From Apostichopus japonicus (Eukaryota > Echinodermata > Holothuroidea > Aspidochirotida > Stichopodidae): DNA of 64,000 nt. Below, piece by piece: positions 1 through 13,600 of the stretch. A model generated the notes under the pieces. It saw only the letters and a program-made list of their open reading frames with translations, had not been told where the DNA came from and ran no database searches. The DNA lies in assembly GCF_037975245.1 (NCBI RefSeq), contig NC_092565.1, positions 19,073,999-19,137,998 on the forward strand. The letters run 5' to 3'. A program made the position numbers and the translations under genes. Each line of letters begins with the position of its first letter. The first letter of the stretch is position 1.

Positions 1-1754
1 ATGCTGTTCTATGAGCTGTTTCACCGTGTCACTTTCTTTGGTCACTAGATGTCTGCTAGGGGTAGACAGCATTGAAAACCCCTCAAAGCAGGAAGGATGA
101 TTGTATTAAATGAAAACAACAAGTTATTCATATAGTGAGGGAGGGAGAGACCGCAGGTAGGAGGGATAGGGGAGTTGTAGGGTAGTAGGAGGAGGGTGAC
201 CTTTGGTCTAATGGTGTTAAATCTCCTCAAGGCAGGCTAATGGACATAACTTTGTGTAACAGAAAATAATCATTCCTAGATATGCAGTGTAGGGGGAGAA
301 GGGGGAGCAGGGGGGGGGAGCAGGGGCTTGGGGCTGGAGTGTGGAGGGTGACCTTAGGTGTCAAGGTATTCGATCCGCTCAAAGCAGGGTAAATGGATAT
401 CGTTCTGTATATTTATAGTTTGGAGGAATGGGGGAGGGGTACAAAGGGTGACCTTTGAGAAAGAGGCATATTCCTGAAAATACACAGAAATGAACCTCAA
501 TATCCCAAAAACATTTATCCAGAAGTGAGGAGTGGGTAAATGATTGTAATATCCACTAGATATTGTGAAATTTTTCCCTAGTGTTCTTGTGTATCTTTGA
601 AAGTATGACATATTTGAAGCTGGGAGCCTCCCCCCCCCTATCCAGAATTTTTTTTAGGTTTTAAATGGTGCATTCTGAGATAATAGACTAGATGTATAGT
701 TAAGTACACAGAAACGTTTGAATTTGTGTGACATTGAAAAGGGGAGTGGGACACACCCCACACCTATTTGTTTCCAATCCTGCCCAGGCCATATGTAAGG
801 GAAGCCATTGACAGTTTCTAATGTTTAAACGAAAGTATTTTCCAATCCCTCAAAGTGTAATGTGAACAGTGGAAAACTTAGTTTACCTCTAAGTGACCTT
901 TTATCAAGTTACCATATTACAGGCTGTTTGGGTTAACATCCGATATTATGTTACATCAAGTATATACTAAACTAATTTTTTGTAATTCATAATGAGGTCA
1001 GGGAGCCATATTTCAGTACAGGGTGGAATGTCCTACCTGGTTAATGATTATGTTTGTGACTCAAGGAAGTGCCAACATGGGATTGTGTTTTTTGTCATCG
1101 TCCCAGAATCAGCTTGTTGTTCTGCTTAGACTGATGAACAGTTAAACATATTTCTTGTATGAACTGAATTTGACCCGTTTTGACTGTTTCCTGATAACAG
1201 GGAATGTGATCACTGTAATTAGAGCAACTTTTGAGGTTATTTTTACAACTAGAGATTTTGTGGAAAAAATGCATTTTACTTTGAACTTGTACTGAACTGG
1301 TTATATATAGTTACTAGACTGTAAAAGGAGACTATATTAAAGAAAGATCATGTATTTGACTGGATATAGTCTGTTACTTTAGTCACAAAATTACATCACA
1401 AACAATGGAATTAGGTTCAATTATTGGATTAATTGGTCGTTAATGAAAGAACAGGCAAATTGAGTTGGGATATTTTAGGGAAAAGGTGACCTACTATAAG
1501 GCAAGAACCTGTTTATATTTCTAGTTTAAATGAGCAATGGTTAATAATACAACTAATGTTTTCAAATATTGTTTTTTTTTCTGGGATTGTTCTGATTTAA
1601 TATTTAGATTGGTACAAGATTGTCTATAGTAGTAGTCTAATACTCTGGTATTTAGATGGCCCATATATTGGAGGAGTGCCCAAGAAACAAATCAAAACTT
1701 GTCAATATTTGTGGGAAAAAAGAGGAAATCTCTTACCTCTCTTGACTTCTACTT

Positions 1755-2306
1755 TTGCACCTTGTCCCCTCCCTCCTTGCCCCTCCCTCCTTTCCCCCTC
1801 CCTCCTTTCCCCCTCCCTCATTTCCCCCTCTCTCCTTTTCCCCTCCCTCCTGGCTCCCTCCCTCATTGCTCCCTCCCTCCTTGCTCCCTCCCTCCTTTCC
1901 CCCTCCCTCCTTTCCCCTCCCTCCTGGCTCCCTCCCTCATTGCTACCTCCCTCCTTGCTCCCTCCCTCCTTTCCCCCTCCCTCCTTTCCCCCTCCCTCCT
2001 TTCCCCTCCCTCCTGGCTCCCTCCCTCATTGCTCCCTCCCTCCTTTCCCTCTTCATCCTTGCCCACGCCCTCCTTACCCACTCCTCCTTGCCCCCTCCCT
2101 CCTTGCCCCCTCCCTCCTTTCCCCCTCCCTCCTTTCCCCTCCCTCCTTGCCATCTCCCTCCTTGCCCCCTCCCTCCTTTCCCCCTCCCTCCTTGCTCCCT
2201 CCCTCCTTGCCCCCTCCCTCCTTGCTCCCTCCCTCCTTGCTCCCTCCCTCCTTGCCCTCTTCATCCTTGCCCACGCCCTCCTTACCCACTCCTCCTTGCC
2301 CCTTCC
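1755..2306. repeat. Polypyrimidine minisatellite, CCCTCCCTCCTTKC-like unit
   Basis: About 550 bp of near-pure C/T on the + strand is made of 11-14-nt units such as CCCTCCCTCCTTGC and CCCTCCCTCCTTTC. The complement is a GGGAGGGAGG-rich purine strand. Long open frames cross it on both strands only because the unit lacks stop codons. Larger blocks recur: a segment with CTTCATCCTTGCCCACGCC appears twice, near 2049 and 2259, so higher-order duplication has occurred. Confidence 0.95.
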
Positions 2307-5300
2307 ACAAAAAAAGGGACAATTAACATTACTATAAGCTTCACTACCCAGTGAATCAACAAAGTTTGCATGCAAAAAAATTGACCTGGTTATTGTAGAA
2401 GGTTCTTTTCCACCTGGTTGCCTTTGAAGTCATTAGCAAATTTATTTCCTGTAGCTCAATAAACATGAGGCTACATTAATTTGCGCATCTGCCTGTCATC
2501 CGGTTTGCATTTGTGTTCTAATTGTTCATTAAATTGTGCCGTCACCTGGGTAAAAGTGGTTGGGAATTGGAATATCGAGTGCCATATAGAACAGTTTATA
2601 TGGGTATATGGAGGTAGTGTGGTGTGCAGATGGACTCTGCAGTGCAGAACATTTGTACAATTTAGTAAATCAACAACAGGGAAAAAGAAAACAAAACAAA
2701 AATCAGGCTTTTGGAAAATTATTAAAACAAATTTTGAAAAGAGCAAAGAAATTAATGGCTATAATAGGATTGAAACCTGTGTCCTCTTGGTGACATATGC
2801 AGAGAGTAAATATTTCAGAGTTTTAATTTTGTGTAGCGTTTTTGATAGCTCTTAAATTTACGTAAAGAATACTATGTATGGTTAACAGTACAATATGGAA
2901 ACACTGTGGTACATTTTTGCCCTTGTATAGCAATTTGTACTTGTTGCATAGCATTTTGCTATGTGATACCGGATGAAATTATGTGTCAGGTGTTCTACCA
3001 ACTGACCTTCCAGGACTTAACAAAGGGATTATTGACCAATTCAGCCCCAATAGTATAGGGGAATCACTAATAGTGTGCAAATCATAAATTGTTCTCTTTA
3101 AATCCTTATGTTAATTACATTGTGGACATTTACAATTGAAAGTAATAAAATGTTCGTTGTTAATTATGTCATTAAAGATTAATTTGATCTATTGGTCAAG
3201 ATGTTGCAGTTCATCAAGAAAACCAGGCTTGAAAAGAGTGTTTATTACATATATATTTGAATGAAAGGAGATCTGCTTGTAGCCAAGAAACAATGTAAGT
3301 TATGAAAATCAGATTGATATTTTGTTGCATGGTTTCTGTAGCATATCACCTTCCTTATTCCACTCTCACTCCTTCACCACCCTCCCCTCCCCACCCCCAC
3401 CCCCCATAAAGTACGTAAGGTCAGTACACTACAATGCAAATTACACTTAATACATACCTTTATGTATTAGGCCATAACATTTAAGTTATATTGAGTTTCT
3501 GCCATATTGTGTAAACATTTTACTTAGTCTGGAATTCTCCTCTCATACAAATTAACAACCATATCATTATACTGCCCATAACATGCCTTACTTGTTGACC
3601 ATTAAATTAATCCACACAGTTTTGTGAAACCTAATAAATCCTACAGCTACCGAAAATGTCCTTTGGCTGATGTAAAAGCAGGGTTTTTTTTGCATTTGTT
3701 TGGCAATTGTATTAATTACCAAACCTACCAAAGTGTTTTTTGTACCCACCTGACTATTCGTTTTCATCTTAAGTAATGGTCAGTTAATAAGTTATACATG
3801 ATTACATTTAGTGTTCAACCATTCCTCACCCATACACTTTCCTATCTATATCTCAATCATGTGCACAAAACAAAGTGGAAACATCCAAACTTTTCAAGAT
3901 TTTATTAAGTTCATTACTTGATATGGAACTTCACTGGTCAGTCAAAGCTAATGAACTACAATGTTTTGTGATTTCAATATTGAATAACACTGAAAATTGA
4001 TCTCGAGTGGCTGCTTTAAATCAGCTGCCTGCACCCTTATGAGGCCCCACCACCCAGCCAACTGTTTTGCATATTTACCTGACCCATAGATCATCCCACC
4101 CCCCCCTCCCCCAACATCCCAAATTTATCATTACAATGCCACTGGAATATGGTTGATAATGTGATGGTCAGCTCTGCTTCCTTGCTACAAAGTTCATCGG
4201 TCTTGGCATGAAGAAGGTTGGCTCACATTGTCAGCATCACTTTAAATTCATGGCCAGTATGTTGATATTGGTAGTTCTTTTTTTTTAAAAGCAGTTTTCT
4301 CGCTTTGAACCTTGCCAAATTTTTGAGGCAAAGTCAATTTCCAGCCTTACAAGGAAATTGTTTGACTTCAAACTATGAATAATAAATTATCAATACATTT
4401 TGAAAACCAAAATTTTCCCCCATTTGGTTTTACCATGTATGATCAATACCAAGAAATGTTTTAGGCAGCAAAATATTTAAAATCCAACTGTAATAACAAT
4501 TACTCATTATTGTTCTCATTATTGTTAAGAGCACAAACGAAGGAGGAATGTCACAGTGTGATAACAAATCTATATTCTGAAATTTGAGTAATATGTGGTA
4601 GATTAGGTAAAAATTGCCAGGAGTAGAGGTCAAATGTCAAATGCTTGCTCTATGGGGATAATCCCCAATAAATAGATGTGTGAAAGATTTAAATCCAGGT
4701 TTTGCTATCGAAAAAAAAGGCAGGTAAAAGTGCATAAATTATGTAAACTTGAAATATTTTTTTATGATTACTATCATTTGACAACATGTCAGAACACGTT
4801 TATAATTGCACAAAGAGACTGCCTTCCACCACCTCTTCGTTATTAGTCCAATTTATGTGACATGTGTAATGTTTCTTTTGTTACCATTTTCTAGTCTCTA
4901 AAAACACAACATGGAGGAAATCAATTGAAATGAAGTTTATGAGGTTATGCAGTATTATTTCTTAATAAAGGACCCAGTTTGGTTGAAATACATGAAAACA
5001 TATCCATCATATTGCCAGACTTATCACAGTTGCTACTGCATTTTTTTTATGGAAATTTGTACAAGCTCGGTTTTTTAGAAGTGATGTGATAACAAGAGAG
5101 TGGAATAATAATCCACCATCCCTGTACTTTGGAACCACTTCCGTCGATCTTAAACCTTTAAATGATAAACAAAACCACCCTGTTTGCAAACTGATTAAGT
5201 GGTGGGTAGTAAATGTTCTCCTTGGTGGAAATAGTGTAATTACTTAACGATTTGTCAATATTCCGCTGCGTAATCAATTAAATATTTAAAAAAGAAAGTT

Positions 5301-5779
5301 CACATCCTGCCTTTTTGTGTTCAAAAGTTCATTTAATGTCATTTCTTTATATTACTCTAAACCTGTACAATACCTCCTATTCAAATACATTGTATATATA
5401 CCCCCTAAATATTCTTGAAAGGATTGTTTTATTATTAACAACCAGAGCGGTTCTCCCCCCCCCCCCCTTTAATGGCCATAATCCATCTAGCTATCACACA
5501 CATCCATGTCAACAACACACACTCTTCTCTCCATTAGCACAATGGATGATCATCATCACTGCCTGCGCCATACATTTGCCTGCTACTATCCATCCACACA
5601 GTTACAGATCATCCTATACTCTGCTTTATTGGTTTGACCTTTCCCTTGCTGAGGTTATTCCATGACAGGGTGGCAGGCTTCAAGGCCATTTTCATTGGAA
5701 TTCAGCAGCACTGTTATGTGTGTGTGTGGCTTGGTTGGAGAGGAAGCTCTTCTGTATAAACAGACATTAGTTAGTCAAC

Positions 5780-5805
5780 CAGCCAGCCAGCCAGCCAGCC
5801 AGCCA
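5780..5805. repeat. (CCAG)n microsatellite
   Basis: About six CCAG tetranucleotides in a row are followed by degenerate CAAGCTAAGCCAGTCAG. A TATAAA-like string lies about 25 bases upstream (about 5755), but nothing else shows a promoter. Confidence 0.85.
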
Positions 5806-8800
5806 AGCTAAGCCAGTCAGTGAGTAATAATAGTAAATTGCAGACTGTGTGCTGTGCCTGCTGCTACACAATGTTAGATAGGTCATTATATTGTAAGGCC
5901 TGACTGTGAGCAGGCTTGTAGTGTTGTATTGATGCTGCCCTATTGAATGGATCTGCAGTGTCTACAGCCAGCCCTTGGAATTTTGCGAGCGTTTTTACAA
6001 ACAGTTGTGGATTTTTCTTGGATTGCACTAGGCATCGTGTAGAAAACTGTTATTGGTTATTTTTAACTTTGATTGTGAGTGGGTAAGAATGATTTATTGT
6101 TTTAACTTTTATCTTTGATAAAGGAGGTCTGTGTTCAGGAATTGAGTCTTCTTTCTTTCTATGCTGGAGCAATTATCGTGGATCAATATATTGTCTGCCA
6201 TTGCAGTTAAGTGTTGGAATTACTATTTTGACATGTGCTTGGTGTCTATTGTGTTGATAGATGTGTTTGTCCTGGACTGCAACATGACATGTTGTACCTT
6301 TGTTTATATTTAATTATTTTTTTTTTGCTATTGTGTACCATGTCATTAAGAGAATCATTAATTACATTGGAAGAGATTAAAAGCAGGAGGACAGGCTATG
6401 GTTTAAGTGGGGGAGATTTTTTGCAACGCAACAAATTTATATCACTGTGCTTTGTTGACATTTTAAGGATTTTTCTCTCATGGCTTTACTCAAATACATG
6501 TTTCACCGTTGGGATTTAAGTAAGTTGGGATTGAAGTTAAGCAATGACCAGAAGGGGTCACTGGGCGGGCAGGATAAATAATATTACCAATTGTTGTAAG
6601 CTAGGTAGATTGTAGTGCAGCATATGTTCTGGAACTTCTGGAGTATATGTGCAAGTATGGTCATTTGTAATTTATGTACCTAAACCACAAAGCTTTTTGG
6701 GTTTGCACTAGATCCCGCAATATGTAGAGCCCACCAAGCCATATGAAAGGTAATTGTTCCTTGGGAGATTAAATGAGTACTGGGGATTTACTCAATCCTG
6801 CATCAGAATAAACAGCATTTGTTACACATTACTGTTGTACAAAGCAATATATTGATGTACTAATTGTAGATATCAATAAAGTGTGGTCAGGATTAATCCT
6901 GGTTTACATTAGCTGTCAGACAAAGAACATGATTCACCAACAAATTCAATTTGTTACATTAAGCGTTAGTGTCTGCCCGAATTGAATTCTCTTTAACACA
7001 ATTCGCATCAGATTTGTATCCATGCTTGTGATTTGGTTCGAGGCTCAGCTTGTGTGAACACTAACCACTAAACAGGCCCTACAGAGATGATTATAATATG
7101 AATAAGTAAAAGGAGAAAAAATAACTAAATAACTAAAAGAAGGGAAAAGAATCAAAGGAATAAGAGATGATTTCTGGTTCAAAGGGAATCGGTATGATTC
7201 ATTCAATATTTAATGTGGAGCATGGAACAACAGCTCTCCTTAATAAAGAAAGGGAAGAGATATGAGTCATTCTGTAAATAGGATGTACAACTTTGTGACT
7301 TTTGTGGGAGTTCCCATACAGTAAGACACGGAACCAGCAAGTTTGACCTTTATATTTGACAAAACAAATAATTAAATACTATATAAAGAGTAGTAATTGT
7401 CAACTCAATAACAAAGTAGTATCTGCCATGCTGGAATCACCTAGCGGCTAATTACACATCACAATGATATTATAGCCTTTTCATGATTGGTTAAGTAGGA
7501 ATGTAGACCTGTACTGATTCAATAAGCAAACAGTTATATCAGTTTTTTTTTCCCCCACGCTTCTCAGCACATACTTAAAAGAATCCGTTGATATTTTTTT
7601 CATGTTTAAAGGTCTTTCAACTCACAGATATTTTCATAACTCTGTGAGCTTGAGTACCCTTTCGCAAGGGACGACGGACGGCAAAGAGTGTCACAGTCCA
7701 GACAACTACAAAAGACGTAAGCAATAGTTTGAAATGCATTAGGCTTAGCAGGACAAACTCTATATATTAAACATTATGCTTTTTAGATTGAAATGACTCA
7801 AGTTTTAAAAGTCTGCAATATCATCATGGAGCACTATGCACATGGCTCATAAGGCTCAGTACTTTGTTCTTCGGTGATACCTTTGGTGACACCTCCCTGG
7901 GCTAAGCATAGTAAAGTGGTATTTGCTGCTTCTATTGATTAGCTAAGCCTCTTGTTCTGTCTTGTATCTATCTAGTAAGTCAGCAAAATCAAATTCTAAT
8001 CACAAAATGCTATTTTAATGGAATGTAGAAGTAAGTAATTGCAGTGTAGAAAATTCAATGTAATATTTATTCCTTTCCGAGAGGAAGAAGTTGATAAAAA
8101 AAAAACCTGACAGATCTGAAATTGGCTATTGTAACGCACAGTTTGACAGGTGAAATCATTTCAGGGTGATACTTAAGGTACCCCTCATCAGCTCTTATTG
8201 CCGCCACGGTGATGAGATGTAAAGTTCGGGAGCAAACTAGACGAGTTAGTACATATCAATCATCACCACATTGCTCGTTACCAGGTAAAAGGTTTGACCT
8301 TTCTCTGTAGATGGCTTGACTTTTTCCGTGTGAAAGGCTGAATTAACAGAATTGTACTCTTTCACGAACAGCAATCTCAAATGACAATTTTTTCACTTGA
8401 CCTGATTTTCTTTCAGTATTTAATATATGAAAGTGAGGGAAGGAAAGGTTACTTGCACCCCCCGGGTGATTAGAAAGCGATGCAATCGGTATTTAACGCG
8501 CAACCACAGTCTTCTTTTCCCTGAGTGTTGAATTCTGGTTCTGTAGACGGGGGGAGAAAATACATTTAATCAAAAAGCTCTGCATCTTGGTCTGAAGTTA
8601 TGTGAAACGGTTCCAACCAGGTCTCTATAGATCCGGATATGCATGAAACCATGGATCTATACCACAAAAAACATTGAATAAGGGGGGGGGGGGGATGTGG
8701 GGACCTTTGATCTAAGTAAGTTAACAGCTTTTCTGCCTCCACTGTGTATATAACCAGTTTAAAAGTTCTGAAAGTCATTTCCCTGGTACTGTTTGTCAAA

Positions 8801-9862
8801 GGCAGTTTAACCAGTGAATAATAGATCTGATACCACATCACAAAATGGTATTTGAAACAGCATTGTTGCTATTCAAGTACAAAGTATTGATGTATAGCAG
8901 GTTTTGTACATTGTTGGAACAATAGTACTGTATATATGCTAATACCAACTTGAGAACCTCAAAAGAATAGTCCAGGTCAAAACTTCTTTTGGGTATGTTA
9001 AAAAGGAACATAATATAAGCATTCAATCTACATCATTCCCTGGTTGAAACCATTTAAATTAATTCTCAGGCTTTAGTGTATGTATAGTATGTACCTTTTT
9101 TTTGTCCACGTTATACACCCCCGTCTCCCCCCGTGTTCTTTATTGAACCTACCAGCAATGTTCCCTTTCCTTCCTTCCTCTTGTTTGTTTTTTGGTAGTA
9201 ACTTTCAGTAGAATTTCAGTAGAAACTAAAAGCTGAAAGTGATGTCAAATGTTATTCTGATGTCACGCATATAAATAAACCGATCTCGTCATTGTCCCTT
9301 GCTTGTAGAGTTCATCTATATATATATATTAATATATAAATATATATATAATGGGATGTTAGGCGGCAATTCACTCAATGGTTGCTGGTAACCAACACTC
9401 TATAGTGGTGTAACTTCCTGTCATTTCATACCATAATTGGAGCTCATTGTGAAGGTTATTGGAGACGGTTGTTCCGTTTACGTGCAAGGAAAATATTAGA
9501 ACAGTACTTGGAAGTGTGGCGTGTGGCCTTACAGAGAAATGGGAGTTCAGCACTCAAAATCCAAGTCACTATCACTATGATCTATATTTGCCGTTTTATT
9601 TCTTTTTATCCATTTTCGCAGCATTGACATTGTGTGGTATTTTATGTGAACTGATACTCTACCTGGGGAGGGCGAGGGCACGGGGGGGGGGGGGGGACAA
9701 GGCTGAGACATCCCCAATCATGGCAAAAAAGAGTCCAAGAGTTGGAAATGTGCAGGTTCGAAATTCTGTCAACTTGTGACAACGAAATGGAAATTTACAA
9801 TTTTCTGGGTGTCAGATTAAACTTCATACTTCCTGATATTATCGTCAAGATTAGGCGTTATG

Positions 9863-9889
9863 TGAGAGTTGTCTAAACGACAACTCTCA
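9863..9889. repeat. Short perfect inverted repeat (hairpin)
   Basis: TGAGAGTTGTC and GACAACTCTCA are perfect 11-bp arms around the 5-nt loop TAAAC. No T-run follows and no RNA family is recognised. Confidence 0.7.
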
Positions 9890-10436
9890 GCCATCACATT
9901 TACTTTATTCTTCTTTTAATACCTTTCTCCTATGCACTTGGATCTGTCATGCGCAAAGACTATGTACATTCTTGCAATTTTGTGGACATAAATGATTGGA
10001 TCTCTTGTAAAGTAAACAAATTTGACAGAGCTTTTAATTTGCAATACTGTTCTTTGTTGTTAAGTGTTCTTTCGCATTCAAGCATGAGATTGTTGAAAAC
10101 GGTTTCTATGATTTCTATCAAATCAGTCAAAACAATAGAAACCAAACCCACGTTTTGTCATATAAGGAAAAAGGAAGTAAAAGTCAAGACTCATCGTAAC
10201 AGTAATGTCGTGGTTCAACTTCCTTTGCAGGTTTCACCTATTTAGCAAAACTTTTTGTCGTTGAAGCATGAGTTACGTTTCTTCATACTTTTGTCAGTGC
10301 TCATAATACCTCATCAATGTGATGTTAAGTTCAAAACCCTAATTCTCGCTTTAACAGAGACCGACCCTCTCGGTTCACATTATAACAGAGGCGGCTTATT
10401 TTACCTCTCTTTTTTTCTTTTTCTTCCGTTCAACAG

Positions 10437-10649
10437 GAGGATTCGAGGAAAACACTTAACAAGCCAATTTTCAAGCGTTACCCAGACGTCAAGTTAGAAT
10501 TGGACAGATGGGTGCATGAGCAAAGCGAGCAGCACATATTAATGAAAGCACCTTACGGGCTGTCTGGTTATCGAGTTAAAGTTTACCGGATTGGCTCCAC
10601 CACTCAATGGTTTACTGCCGTCATCACAGGACATGACCTTATGACAAGG
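10437..10649 (+). CDS. KDM3: KDM3 exon A (first visible), N-terminal domain
   Basis: The acceptor is TTCTTCCGTTCAACAG and the donor AAGG/GTAAGT. It encodes 71 residues in phase 0-0, including [20 protein letters not shown], which matches the JMJD1C/KDM3B segment GYRV(K/R)VYR...TQWFT. The exon has no start codon of its own that fits the family, so the true start is further upstream. Confidence 0.93.
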
Positions 10650-13600
10650 GTAAGTCTATCTGTCTGTCTGTATGTTAGTCTTTGTGTATGTAACACAATG
10701 ACTTGGCAGATAGGCCAACTGTTTTGTCACCACCAGTGGATGCTCTGGCTGTATTAAGTATGGATTGATCCTAATCACAAATTTTGAATAAATGAAAAAA
10801 TAATAATAATAATAAAAAATTAATAGATAAAAAAAAAGAAAAAAAAAAGAAGTATGGATTGATCTTTCGTCTCTATGTCTGTGTTAAATGTAAATGAACT
10901 TGTCTCTCCAATACTTGACATATAGGAAGGGGAGTGCAGGCACTGACTCTCCCCCCCACTCCCCCCACCATGTGAAAACATTCAAAGATTTGTACTATTC
11001 AAGTGTCTTTGTTTTGAAGTACTTAGCCTGTAACTATATGTCTTCTGTGAATCATCAGTTGACGAATGTTGCAATCACAGCAAAAAGTCAGCCTCCCCCA
11101 AAGGCGACACAAAGCACACTGCTCAATTACTTCAATGGATTATTTGAATTCTCCACCTGCTTTGTTTAAGCATCTAACGATACTTTCTATTTTATGGATT
11201 GCCTTTACATTATCTAAATTTTATGACCTATATCAGTGTTTACACAGAAAGACCACTGTCTATCAAGGGAAATCCCCTGTTGTGACTAATTTTGGGTAAT
11301 TATGTTCGAGCTTTTCCTGTTGTCCCATTCATTGGCTAATCAATCATCAAGCGACTCATTAAATTGATAAAACAAAAGTAAAAAAAATTTCCATCGAAAC
11401 TGCAAATCAGCACATGTTGTTTATGTAGTCCCCTTTCTAAAAGTCATAGTAACTTACCAATAGTACCAAGAACATAATTGTGCATGGTTAGCATAGTTCA
11501 TGATTGGATGCAAACAGACAACCTGCTTTTCGATAGAACCAAAATTAGAAGGGTTTTTTAATAGATAGGAGGGTGGGGCGGGGGGCAGGGTCTTGGGAAG
11601 AGGGTGTGTAGGCAGGTATGTATGGTAGCAAAACATCCTCTTGTGTGTCTTTGTTATTGCTGAAATTGACTTACAGTATCTTAAAGTGGATGGGTGGTGG
11701 GGTTTTGTCCATGTTCTCTGTATGACTTATACTAGATGACTTTTGCTTTGGCTAAGTTGTTAAAATATTTCACAGTGTATAAACAAAGTCGTGTAGCACT
11801 CTAATTCATTGATAACCATTATTAAAGGGATGGTTGGAGGTAGCAGAGCTGATTTTATTAATACATCTATTTGTCTATATTTCATATAGGAAGGCTGTTC
11901 TTTCTGGATATTGAAACATTTTGGAATAAGCACTTAATACTGGGAAATCCTTACCAGTGAATGAAATGGTTGATACCTACAAGGGAGTGCTACAAATAAA
12001 AGATGAATATCTCAGATCTGTTCTGGTGGTCACTTAATTCTTGGACAAATTTAACTTACTTGCTCTACATCAGTCAGATAATTATTTGAAATTATTTAAA
12101 TCACAAAGCCAACTGTCTTTCTGGTTTCAAATTAAGTTTGCCTTAAAGTGATTCCAGGAACATGGATTACATTACATACAAACAATAAAGAGATGGGGGG
12201 ACTCACATAAATACATACATACATACTTACTTTCATAAGTCTACATACATGTAATACATTTAGTTTTCTTTGACTGCTTGTGACTTTGTGTTGTAAAGTT
12301 CACATTACAGGTCACAGGAAGAATGTCACAAGCCTTAAAAACAGAGATAAGAGGACAGGAGCCACCTGTTGAATTAATTCAAAGATATGAATTTAAAAAC
12401 ATCAGTAGACATTCTTATCTTTGTTCCTTACCAAATGCAAAAGTAATCCATACAATTCATGGTTGTGGTGTGTGTAAGTGACATCTACATGATTGTTCAA
12501 AAAGAACAACTGTCCTCTAGTTGAATTTCATTGTCTATTAGCTTCACCTGAAGTAAAGAGTACAAGAGCTCTATTTTTGGACATGGTCAAAGGTCACTTG
12601 AACTCAAATAAAGATTGCAGTCAGTACACATAACAAGTACACCTTGAATTAACTTGTTACACTTTTAGTAGAATCACCTTTATAGCAAGTGCAAGAAGCC
12701 TTTTATTCTTTTTTTTTGTGTGGAGGTCAAAGGTCATTTTAAGTCAATAGAGGTTAATTGGAAACCCTTCTCAATGTAACAGCAAAAGTAATCCTTAACC
12801 TGGATGCACTTCACATGTGGTATAAAGATCCACCTTTGTAAAGTTAACAGCATCAAAATTTTCTGTAAGGACAGAAGGTATTTTGAGGTCAAGTGAAGTG
12901 TTAAGTCTTAAGAAATTTTAATTCAGAAAGGAAAAGCTTGAATGCACTTAATACTTGATATTGGATCTCCAAATAGTACATCCACCTTTTAGTGAGTGCA
13001 GGCATAGAATAGTAGGCCAAGCTTTCTGACAGTTTTATTGAACTAACAATGCACAGATCACAGTGGTCCTATCACTGACACTATATCAAAATGTGTTTCA
13101 CCATGTGACTAAGTGAGTTAGTTATTCTAGTTGGTTCTAAGAATGATATGTTTGCAACACTTTCATGTTAAATGACATGGCAAGAAAAAAAAATCAGTAC
13201 TTGAAATGGAGCTTGCATAGTTACAGTAATGATTTGTTTGGAGTATTGATGAATAGTACACAAAGTAACCCCCCCCCCCTCCATCCCCTCAGCACCATAA
13301 AGCCTGTAAGAGGACTTAATTGAGACAACAAGTGGCTCTGTTAGGAAGTTTAGACGGGTTGTGTATGATATTAAAAACGGTCATTCATGGTATGAACGAA
13401 AAACCGCAGAGCCTCTTTTCTTATTTTAAACGCTTTTACCGAAAAGGTTAAATCATATCCCTCTTGTGCCAAGTTTCACACAGCTACGAATATGAACAGG
13501 ATATTAGCTGATTAAATTGCTTTTGAAACACAAAACTAGAGATTGTAAACAGTATAATAACCACTTCTGAACTTAATCAAGGAAGACCAATTTCCTTCAG

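Larger units (their letters stand above)
1..10436. other. Upstream region without supported exon (5' intron or flank of the KDM3 gene)
   Basis: No stretch here gives a convincing conserved protein. The first supported KDM3 exon at 10437 begins in phase 0 behind a normal acceptor, so at least one coding exon (about 190 residues by comparison with JMJD1C, including the tryptophan-rich N-terminal part) lies upstream of it. I did not find it here, so it is probably before position 1. The region holds a pyrimidine minisatellite (1755-2306), a (CCAG)n run (about 5780-5805), G or C homopolymers (for example around 5455, 8682 and 9680), a TA-rich stretch (9320-9352) and a short hairpin (9863-9889). 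Confidence 0.6.

Noticed and set aside
1676-2375. Long Pro/Ser/Leu-rich (plus) and Gly/Glu/Arg-rich (minus) open frames
   Set aside because: They are translations of the CCCTCCCTCC minisatellite in every available frame, with no start context, splice sites or family.
5690-6090. Possible alternative promoter and first exon (TATAAA near 5755, donor-like GTAAGAATG near 6081)
   Set aside because: There is no open frame that could join the next exon, and single TATA and GTAAG matches are expected by chance. Cap-analysis data would decide.
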